Below are positions 1 through 5,502 of a stretch of DNA of 11,667 nt, piece by piece. How positions within the stretch are numbered: position 1 is the first letter of the stretch; each line of letters opens with the position of its first letter. The notes under the pieces were generated by a model. That model was not told where the DNA came from, ran no database searches, and was given only the letters and a program-made list of their open reading frames with translations. The position numbers and the translations under genes were made by a program. This DNA is from an uncultured Prevotellaceae bacterium (GTDB lineage: Bacteria > Bacteroidota > Bacteroidia > Bacteroidales > Bacteroidaceae). The stretch covers positions 1 to 11,667 of the forward strand of contig CALDLA010000141.1 of the NCBI GenBank assembly GCA_937898415.1. The letters run 5' to 3'.

Positions 1-836
1 AGTTCCATGCAGGTGAACTCCGGGTTGTGGTTGCGGTCCATACCCTCATTGCGGAAGTTCTTGCCAATCTCGTAGACGCCCTCGAAGCCGCCCACGATGA
101 GGCGCTTCAGGTAGAGCTCGGTGGCAATGCGCATGAACATATCCTGGTCGAGCGCATTGAAGTGGGTGATGAAAGGACGGGCGGATGCACCTCCGGCTAT
201 GGATTGGAGGGTGGGAGTTTCGACTTCGGTGTATCCGGCCTCGTCCAGTACTTTTCTTATCGTGCGGATAACGGTGGCGCGCTGCAGGAACGTGTCCTTC
301 ACGCCGTCGTTCACCACGAGGTCGACATAGCGCTGACGGTAGCGCAGTTCGGGGTCATCGAATTTGTCGTAGGCCACACCGTCCTTGTACTTCACGATGG
401 GCAGCGGCTTCAGTGACTTCGACAGCAGCGTCAGCTCACGCGCGTGTACCGATATTTCTCCTGTCTGCGTACGGAATACCGTACCGCGAACGCCGATGAA
501 GTCGCCGATGTCGAGCAGTTTCTTGAATACCACGTTGTAAAGGTCTTTGTTCTCGTCGGGACAGATGTCGTCGCGGGTGACGTAGACCTGGATGCGGCCC
601 TTCGAGTCCTGTAGTTCCACAAACGAGGCTTTGCCCATGACGCGGCGGCTCATCATGCGGCCGGCGATGGATACTTCGCGGGCGGGGGCATCGTCGCTGA
701 ATTCAGCCAGGATGTCGGTAGAGAAAGCATTGGTCGTATACTCTGCTGCGGGGTAGGGGTTGATACCCATCTTGCGCAACTCGTCAAGCGACTGACGTCG
801 CAGTATTTCCTGTTCACTAAGTTCTAAAATGTTCAT
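1..836 (-). CDS. lysS: Lysyl-tRNA synthetase, class II (N-terminal 278 residues; 3' end outside window)
   Basis: LysRS charges tRNA-Lys with lysine using ATP in the cytoplasm. The reading frame opens at the ATG at 836-834 and runs off the left edge, so the C-terminal part of the catalytic domain, including motif 3, is not visible. Residues about 54-140 form the OB-fold anticodon-binding domain (EVSIAGRMMSRRVMGKASF, then VELQDSKGRIQVYV). The linker LRYRQRYVDLV lies near 165-173. Class II motif 1 ends in ETPTLQ near 206-211, and motif 2 is FRNEGMDRNHNPEFT at 261-275 with the ATP-binding FRNE. The N-terminus (MNILELSEQEILRRQSLDELRKMG, split here as MNILELSEQEILRR and QSLDELRKMG) is typical of Bacteroidales LysRS, which supports this start. 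It is transcribed divergently from the ROK-men operon. No frameshift or missing key residue is seen in the visible part. Confidence 0.96.
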   Translation of the reverse strand, partial: MNILELSEQEILRRQSLDELRKMGINPYPAAEYTTNAFSTDILAEFSDDAPAREVSIAGRMMSRRVMGKASFVELQDSKGRIQVYVTRDDICPDENKDLYNVVFKKLLDIGDFIGVRGTVFRTQTGEISVHARELTLLSKSLKPLPIVKYKDGVAYDKFDDPELRYRQRYVDLVVNDGVKDTFLQRATVIRTIRKVLDEAGYTEVETPTLQSIAGGASARPFITHFNALDQDMFMRIATELYLKRLIVGGFEGVYEIGKNFRNEGMDRNHNPEFTCME

Positions 837-839
837 TTC

Positions 840-853
840 TTTATCCGGATAAA
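840..853. repeat. Perfect 14-bp palindrome in the lysS leader
   Basis: TTTATCCGGATAAA equals its own reverse complement. It lies 3 bp upstream of the lysS ATG, within the short untranslated leader predicted from the -7 element at 869-877. It could be an operator just downstream of the transcription start or a small RNA hairpin over the ribosome-binding region. Which of these it is cannot be told from sequence. Confidence 0.5.
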
Positions 854-868
854 TGTGTTTTGACGGGT

Positions 869-877
869 GCAAAGTTA
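869..877 (-). promoter_or_regulatory. Predicted lysS promoter, -7 element
   Basis: On the minus strand this reads TAACTTTGC, an exact match to the Bacteroidota -7 consensus TAnnTTTG. It is 32 bp upstream of the lysS start, implying a leader of roughly 25-30 nt. The -33 region, about 20 bp further upstream, is only a T-run (no clear TTG), so the -33 box is weak. Confidence 0.65.
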
Positions 878-926
878 CGAAATATTCCCGAAAAAACCTA
901 CTTTTGGGTAAATAATTGCAAAAAAA

Positions 927-944
927 CTTGCAAAAGTTTGCAAG
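927..944. promoter_or_regulatory. Palindromic operator candidate over the ROK-men promoter
   Basis: CTTGCAAA-AG-TTTGCAAG is a perfect 8-bp inverted repeat with a 2-bp spacer. Its right half contains the TTTG at 937-940 that serves as the -33 box of the rightward promoter. A dimeric DNA-binding protein bound here should block transcription of the six-gene operon. The ROK proteins encoded next have no helix-turn-helix domain, so the regulator is probably encoded elsewhere. Confidence 0.5.
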
Positions 945-968
945 GTAAGGAAAAAAACTTTATATTTG
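937..968 (+). promoter_or_regulatory. Predicted promoter of the ROK-menI-menF-menD operon
   Basis: TTTG at 937-940, a 20-bp spacer, then TATATTTG at 961-968 match the Bacteroidota -33/-7 promoter pattern in sequence and spacing. Transcription should start near 974, leaving a leader of about 40 nt before the ATG at 1014. No other clear promoter is seen between here and the end of menD, so all six genes may depend on this one. Confidence 0.75.
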
Positions 969-1013
969 TGGCTTCAAAAAGCTAATAATTGAAGTAACCA
1001 GTAAGATAGTACA

Positions 1014-1997
1014 ATGAATCAAACAGCAGTTAAGAAACGTGTCGTCGGCGTTGACATTAGCTTGGACCTTACAACTTTCGCTATTGTAGATGTCCGAGGG
1101 AATATTTTGGCAAAGGATAGCTTCCAGACGCTGGATTATCCTGAAATCAACAGTTTTGTCACCGTGTTGTGTGAGAAGATTGTTGGTCTGGTCGAACTGA
1201 ACGGAGGCTATGAGTCGATACGCTCCATCGGTGTGAGTGCTGCCAGCGCGAACTACCTGACGGGGTGCATCGTCAATTCGCCTAACATGCCTTGGAAGGG
1301 AGTCATCCCCCTGTCGGCCATGATGCGTGACCAGTTAGGACTGGCCGTCGCCGTCGCCAACAACTCTCATGTGGTGGGACTGGGTGAGCAGGCCTTCGGC
1401 TCGGCTCACGGCATGCGCGACTTCATTGCCATCACCCTTGGTTCGGGTATGGGCAGCAGCATCTTCTCCGATGGTGAAATCAACCTCGGCTTCAACGGTC
1501 ATGCGGGCGAGATTGGCCACACGTGCATTGACCTGAACGGACGCCTCTGCGGTTGCGGAAATCGCGGTTGTCTGGAGGCCTATACGGCCGCCAAGGGAAT
1601 CATTCAGACGGCTAAGGAAGTCATGGAGTCGTCCGACGAGCCTTCGCTGATGAGGGACGCTAAGAAACTGACGCCGAAGAAGATTTTTGAGTTCTGTGAG
1701 CAGGGCGACAAGCTGGCTATCGAGGTCTATCGCCGCACGGGCGAACTGCTGGGCTTGGGACTTGCCAATTATGCCTCGCTGGTCAATCCTGAGGCCATCA
1801 TCTTCACGGGCGGCATCTCGCGTGCCGGACACTGGCTGCTGGAGCCTGCGAAGAAGTCGTTCGAGGAACACGTGTTCCATAATATACAAGGTAGGGTCAA
1901 GTTCCTGGTTTCCGACCTGAGCGAGAGCGAGCGTAACGTGCTCGGTGCCAGCGTGCTGGCTTGGAGGGTCAAGGAGTATTCACTGTTTAAGGAGTAA
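1014..1997 (+). CDS. ROK-family protein 1 (probable pseudokinase; catalytic Asp replaced by Asn)
   Basis: This is a 327-residue ROK (repressor, ORF, kinase) protein of sugar-kinase length. Only about ten residues precede the first strand, so it has no N-terminal helix-turn-helix and is not a NagC/Mlc-type repressor. Visible family motifs are the EIGHT motif near 166-170 (zinc-ligand His169), the CGCGNRGCLE zinc motif at 179-188, the GSGMG phosphate loop at 143-147, and TGGIS at 265-269. Two features argue against normal kinase activity. The catalytic base, the Asp of the usual NDAN motif, is Asn117 here (ANNSH). The N-terminal phosphate motif, usually DxGGT, is DISLDLTT. The substrate is unknown. 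The gene lies 7 bp before its paralogue ROK2. Family membership is certain; loss of activity is inferred. Confidence 0.88.
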   Translation: MNQTAVKKRVVGVDISLDLTTFAIVDVRGNILAKDSFQTLDYPEINSFVTVLCEKIVGLVELNGGYESIRSIGVSAASANYLTGCIVNSPNMPWKGVIPLSAMMRDQLGLAVAVANNSHVVGLGEQAFGSAHGMRDFIAITLGSGMGSSIFSDGEINLGFNGHAGEIGHTCIDLNGRLCGCGNRGCLEAYTAAKGIIQTAKEVMESSDEPSLMRDAKKLTPKKIFEFCEQGDKLAIEVYRRTGELLGLGLANYASLVNPEAIIFTGGISRAGHWLLEPAKKSFEEHVFHNIQGRVKFLVSDLSESERNVLGASVLAWRVKEYSLFKE

Positions 1998-2004
1998 GTA
2001 GGGC

Positions 2005-2991
2005 ATGGAAGAAGTTGATCAGATAAAAACACGTGTCGTAGGCATCGACATTCGTGAGAACCGTACGACCTATGCTATTGTCAATATTCGGGGTGAAATC
2101 GTGGCCCAGGACTATTTCTGTACAGCCGACTATGCTGAGATTACGGATTACATCAGTGCGCTGTGCGAACGGGTGCTGTCGCTCATCGACGAGAATGGCG
2201 GCTACGAGACTATTCGCTCGGTGGGTATCTCGGCCCCCAGTGCCAACTACCTGACCGGTTGCATTGAGAACGCGGCCAACTTGAAGTGGAAGGGCGTAGT
2301 GCCGCTGGCTGCTATGCTGCAGGACCAGTTGGGAATGGCGGTGGCGGTGGCCAACGATGCCCACATTACCGCTCTTGGCGAGAAAGCCTATGGCTCGGCT
2401 CACGGCATGAAGGACTTCATTGTCGTCAGCATCAGTCACGGCGGCCTGGGCAGTTGCATCTTCACCAACGGACTGCCTCACCTTGGCGTCAACGGCTTTG
2501 CCGGCGAGGTGGGCCATACGTGTGTCGAAATCGACGGTCGGCAGTGTGGCTGCGGTCGCAAGGGCTGCCTGGAGACCTACGTGTCAGACAATGGACTGGT
2601 CCGTACGGCTGAAGAGGAGATAGCCAAGAGCAATGAGCCGACGCTGCTCAGCCAGTTGGACGAACTCAACATACGCACGATTACCGAGTGCTGCGAAAAG
2701 GGCGACCGCGTGGCCATCGATACGTTCCGCCGTGTGGGTACAATGTTAGGCGTCGGACTGGCCAACTACGCATCCGTTATTAACCCCGAGGCCATCATCC
2801 TGACGGGCGACATGATGCAGGCCGGCAAGTGGCTGCTCAAGCCCATGCGGGCAGCGTTCGACGGTCATGTGTTCCACAACATACGCGGCAAGGTGCGCAT
2901 CCTCGTCTCCATCCTGAAGGAGGGCGAGCGCGACGTGCTGGGTGCCAGCGCACTGGCGTGGGACGTCAAGGAGTATTCATTATTCAAATAG
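2005..2991 (+). CDS. ROK-family protein 2 (phosphate and adenosine motifs altered)
   Basis: This 328-residue paralogue aligns with ROK1 and ROK3 end to end and shares the C-terminal EYSLFK. It keeps the catalytic Asp118 (ANDAH), the EVGHT motif (His171) and the zinc motif CGCGRKGCLE at 181-190. It departs from the family elsewhere. The second phosphate loop, usually GTGIG, is SHGGLG with one extra residue. The later GG of the TGGIS motif is TGDMM at 267-271. The N-terminal DxGGT is DIRENRTT. Reduced or absent ATP binding is inferred. It has no DNA-binding domain. The ATG at 2005 is 7 bp after ROK1 and gives an N-terminus that aligns with the other copies. The substrate is unknown. Confidence 0.88.
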   Translation: MEEVDQIKTRVVGIDIRENRTTYAIVNIRGEIVAQDYFCTADYAEITDYISALCERVLSLIDENGGYETIRSVGISAPSANYLTGCIENAANLKWKGVVPLAAMLQDQLGMAVAVANDAHITALGEKAYGSAHGMKDFIVVSISHGGLGSCIFTNGLPHLGVNGFAGEVGHTCVEIDGRQCGCGRKGCLETYVSDNGLVRTAEEEIAKSNEPTLLSQLDELNIRTITECCEKGDRVAIDTFRRVGTMLGVGLANYASVINPEAIILTGDMMQAGKWLLKPMRAAFDGHVFHNIRGKVRILVSILKEGERDVLGASALAWDVKEYSLFK

Positions 2992-3005
2992 CTGACAGCA
3001 AGCAG

Positions 3006-3989
3006 ATGAACAACTACAGCATTCATAAAAAGAGGGTGGTCGGCGTGGAAATCAGCAATGAGCGCACGACCTACGCCATTGTTGACATTCGCGGAAACAT
3101 CTTTGCGAAAGAGTCATTCGACACCCGCGACCATCCTGACATCAACGAGTTCGTTACCGTACTCAGCGAGCGCATCATTGCGATGATTGAAGCCAACGGC
3201 GGCTATGAGACCGTCCGCTCCATTGGTGTCAGCGCACCCAGTGCCAACTCGCTGACCGGGTATATCGAGAACGCGGCGAACCTGCCTTGGAAGGGTGTCA
3301 TCCCGCTGGGCGTCATGCTGCGCGAGCGCATCGGACTGGCCGTTGGACTGTCGAATGACGCCCACGTGTCGGCCCTTGGTGAGCAGGCTTTCGGCACGGC
3401 TCACGGCATGCAGAACTTCATCGTCATCTCGTTAGGCGTCGGCGTGGGCAGCTGCTTCTTCTCTGAGGGGCGCGAGCATCACGGCAGTCAGGGCTATGCC
3501 GGCGAGTTCGGACACACCTGCGTCGAGGATCGCGGACGTGAGTGCGGCTGCGGTCATCGCGGCTGTCTGGAGACCTATGTCTCAGCCAAGGGCATCGTGC
3601 AGACGGCGCGCGAGATGATGGTTGCTCTCGACGAACCGTCGCTCATGCGCTCGCTGGGCAAGCTGTCGCCGCGCATCATCTATGAGTGCTGTGAACAGGG
3701 CGACGCGATGGCCATCGAGGTCTTTCGCCGCACGGGCTATATGCTGGGCATCGGCCTGGCTAACTATGCGTCTATAGTCGACCCGGAGGCCATCATCCTG
3801 ACGGGCGGCATCTCGCATGCCGGCAAGTGGCTCTTTGAACCGACCCGTAAGTCATTTGACGAGCACATCTTCGGAAATATGCGCGGAAAGGTGCGACTGC
3901 TGGTCAGCGACCTCGACGACGGCGAGCGCGATGTGCTGGGTGCCAGCGCGCTGGCCTGGACGGTTCCCGAATACTCCCTGTTTAAATAA
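3006..3989 (+). CDS. ROK-family protein 3 (most intact of the three copies)
   Basis: The protein has 327 residues. The frame stays open upstream to 2829 inside ROK2, but the ATG at 3006 is chosen because it puts MNNYSIHKKRVVGVEIS in register with the starts of ROK1 and ROK2 and lies 14 bp after the ROK2 stop. It has the catalytic Asp118 (SNDAH), phosphate loop GVGVG near 144-148, EFGHT with zinc-ligand His170, zinc motif CGCGHRGCLE at 180-189, and TGGIS at 266-270. Its N-terminal motif is EISNERTT, with Glu15 where the family has Asp and no GGT. If any of the three is an active sugar kinase, this is the best candidate. The stop overlaps the next start by 1 bp (TAATG), implying translational coupling to the thioesterase gene. 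Confidence 0.88.
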   Translation: MNNYSIHKKRVVGVEISNERTTYAIVDIRGNIFAKESFDTRDHPDINEFVTVLSERIIAMIEANGGYETVRSIGVSAPSANSLTGYIENAANLPWKGVIPLGVMLRERIGLAVGLSNDAHVSALGEQAFGTAHGMQNFIVISLGVGVGSCFFSEGREHHGSQGYAGEFGHTCVEDRGRECGCGHRGCLETYVSAKGIVQTAREMMVALDEPSLMRSLGKLSPRIIYECCEQGDAMAIEVFRRTGYMLGIGLANYASIVDPEAIILTGGISHAGKWLFEPTRKSFDEHIFGNMRGKVRLLVSDLDDGERDVLGASALAWTVPEYSLFK

Positions 3990-4402
3990 TGAATGTAGAC
4001 AGCATCAACGAAATTATCAACTCTAAGCCCAATATGAGTACCGCTCTTGGGATGGAATTTATTTCCACACCTGAGAGCGATACCTGTATGGCCCGCATGA
4101 AGGTTGACGAGCGCAATCGTCAGCCTTTCGGCTTTCTTAGCGGGGGCGCCTCGTTGGCCTTGGCCGAGAATGTGGCGGGCGTCGGCTCGTCGTCGCTCTG
4201 TCCGGGCTGTGCCTGCGTAGGCATCGAGGTTAGCGGCTCTCATGTGAAGGCCGTCGCCGAGGGCGACACCGTCACCGCCTATGCCCGTATGATTCACAAG
4301 GGGACGACCCTCCATGTGTGGAATGTGGACATCAAGGATACGGCGGGCGACCTCATCTCAAACGTCCGAGTCACCAATTATATCATTAAACCGCAGCGAT
4401 GA
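3989..4402 (+). CDS. menI: Hotdog-fold acyl-CoA thioesterase, probable 1,4-dihydroxy-2-naphthoyl-CoA hydrolase (MenI)
   Basis: This 137-residue single hotdog-domain protein resembles E. coli MenI (YdiI) along its length: RQPFGFLSGGASLALAE at 44-60, VGIEVSGSHV at 77-86, and a C-terminal strand pair. MenI hydrolyses DHNA-CoA to DHNA in menaquinone synthesis. Glu60 matches the E. coli catalytic Glu63, Gln45 matches Gln48, and His85 matches His89. The His54 of the E. coli LHGGA motif is Ser51 here (LSGGA). The gene overlaps ROK3 by 1 bp and menF by 4 bp (ATGA), so context fits a menaquinone role. A PaaI-like thioesterase acting on another aromatic CoA ester is the main alternative. Confidence 0.8.
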   Translation: MNVDSINEIINSKPNMSTALGMEFISTPESDTCMARMKVDERNRQPFGFLSGGASLALAENVAGVGSSSLCPGCACVGIEVSGSHVKAVAEGDTVTAYARMIHKGTTLHVWNVDIKDTAGDLISNVRVTNYIIKPQR

Positions 4403-5502
4403 TGTCTGCCTACGCCCTCTATCGTTTGCCTCATGCCGACAGCTACACGGCGCTGGAGGGTTCGACGCAGGAGTTCACGTCATGCGTCCAGCTCAACAGT
4501 CAGTCGGGCTTTGTCGTCGCCCCGTTTGAGGTGCGGCCTGACCAGCCCATCGTGCTCATCCGTCCTGACAAGATGGAGGAACGAGAAATGAGGAACGAAG
4601 AACGAGAAACAATATTACCCGCATCCCTTGATTCTGCCCCAGAACAATTCTCCTTCCTCGCTCCTCCTTCCTCGCTCCTCGAAAACTACGCCATCGACTT
4701 TGCCAATTTCCACGCGCAGCTTCAGCAGGGCACCTTCCGCAAGATTGTGCTCTCGCGCTGTTCTGAGCAGCGGGTGTCGTCGCCCGTCGCTGCCCGACAG
4801 CTCTTCCTGCGCGCCTGCCAGCTCTATCCCCGCATGTTCATCGCCCTCGTCCACACGCCCCAGAGTGGCACGTGGCTGACGGCAACGCCCGAGATACTAT
4901 TGGAGGGAAGCGGCAGCGACTGGCGCACGATAGCCCTTGCGGGAACTATGAAACTGGAGCCCGAACAGCTCGGCGGCGAGGGCGAGAACGTCAGGTGGAG
5001 CACCAAGAACATTGAGGAACAGCGCATCGTGGCCACCTATATTGCTGAGTGCCTGGAGCGCTTCACCGACGACTTCCGTGAGGAAGGGCCGCGCACCGTT
5101 CGTGCTGCCAACCTGGTCCACCTGCGCAGCGACTTCACCTTCAAGCTGGCCTCCAACGACTGCATCGGCGACCTGCTGCAGGCGCTGCATCCCACGCCCG
5201 CCGTCTGTGGTATTCCCAAGCGCGACGCCTTCCAGTTCATCATACGCAACGAGCATACACCCCGCCGCTACTATAGCGGATTTATGGGACCGCTCAATAT
5301 CCCTTCACCCTTCACCCTTCCCCCTTCACCTCGAAGCACCCACCTCTACGTTTCGCTCCGCTGCATGAACATCGAAAGTGACCGTTACCGGCTCTACGCT
5401 GGCGGCGGACTGCTGAAGGACAGTACGGAGGAACAGGAGTGGCTTGAAACTGAGGCGAAACTTGAAACCATGAGAAGATGTATAGCCATAAGCAAAGCGT
5501 AA
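4399..5502 (+). CDS. menF: Isochorismate synthase, menaquinone-type
   Basis: This 367-residue enzyme converts chorismate to isochorismate, the first menaquinone-specific step. The chorismate-binding domain covers about 97-362. Lys115 in KIVLSR is the expected base and Glu165 in ATPEILLEG the expected acid; their 50-residue spacing equals that of E. coli MenF Lys190/Glu240. Other family motifs are ALAGT (179-183), KNIEEQRIV (203-211), LHPTPAVCGIPK (263-274), YYSGFMGPL (291-299) and LYAGGGLLKDSTEEQEWLET (332-351). Two regions consist largely of 7-bp DNA repeats: residues 60-94, a linker rich in E/R then P/S/L, and 301-310 (IPSPFTLPPS), a loop. The frame stays open through both. It overlaps menI by 4 bp and menD by 25 bp. 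Confidence 0.94.
   Translation: MMSAYALYRLPHADSYTALEGSTQEFTSCVQLNSQSGFVVAPFEVRPDQPIVLIRPDKMEEREMRNEERETILPASLDSAPEQFSFLAPPSSLLENYAIDFANFHAQLQQGTFRKIVLSRCSEQRVSSPVAARQLFLRACQLYPRMFIALVHTPQSGTWLTATPEILLEGSGSDWRTIALAGTMKLEPEQLGGEGENVRWSTKNIEEQRIVATYIAECLERFTDDFREEGPRTVRAANLVHLRSDFTFKLASNDCIGDLLQALHPTPAVCGIPKRDAFQFIIRNEHTPRRYYSGFMGPLNIPSPFTLPPSPRSTHLYVSLRCMNIESDRYRLYAGGGLLKDSTEEQEWLETEAKLETMRRCIAISKA
4576..4610 (+). repeat. Heptanucleotide array A inside menF
   Basis: Five consecutive 7-bp units: GAGGAAC, GAGAAAT, GAGGAAC, GAAGAAC, GAGAAAC. Because 7 is not a multiple of 3, each unit is read in a different frame. Together they encode the charged stretch EEREMRNEERET near residues 60-71 of MenF. 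Confidence 0.85.
4653..4680 (-). repeat. Heptanucleotide array B inside menF, inverted relative to array A
   Basis: Four 7-bp units on the plus strand: CTTCCTC, GCTCCTC, CTTCCTC, GCTCCTC, which is a perfect doubling of a 14-mer. On the minus strand it reads as GAGGAGC/GAGGAAG, closely similar to the units of array A. A and B are therefore inverted relatives 42 bp apart. They bracket residues about 72-84 of MenF. Confidence 0.85.
5301..5328 (+). repeat. Heptanucleotide array C inside menF
   Basis: Four units: CCCTTCA, CCCTTCA, CCCTTCC, CCCTTCA. It encodes most of PSPFTLPPSP in a surface loop between YYSGFMGPLN and THLYVSLRCM. The adjoining segments on either side are strongly conserved in the family. 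Confidence 0.85.

Noticed and set aside
1335..2517. Minus-strand open frames opposite ROK1 and ROK2
   Set aside because: The frames in different paralogues look alike only because the sense genes are homologous. They have no motifs, no promoter and no spacing logic.
2829..3005. Upstream extension of the ROK3 frame by 59 codons
   Set aside because: It lies wholly inside ROK2 in another frame, has no family similarity, and the ATG at 3006 aligns the N-terminus with both paralogues.
4576..4680. CRISPR array or insertion sequence as the source of the menF repeats
   Set aside because: Units are only 7 bp without spacers, and there is no transposase gene, terminal inverted repeat or target duplication that I can identify.
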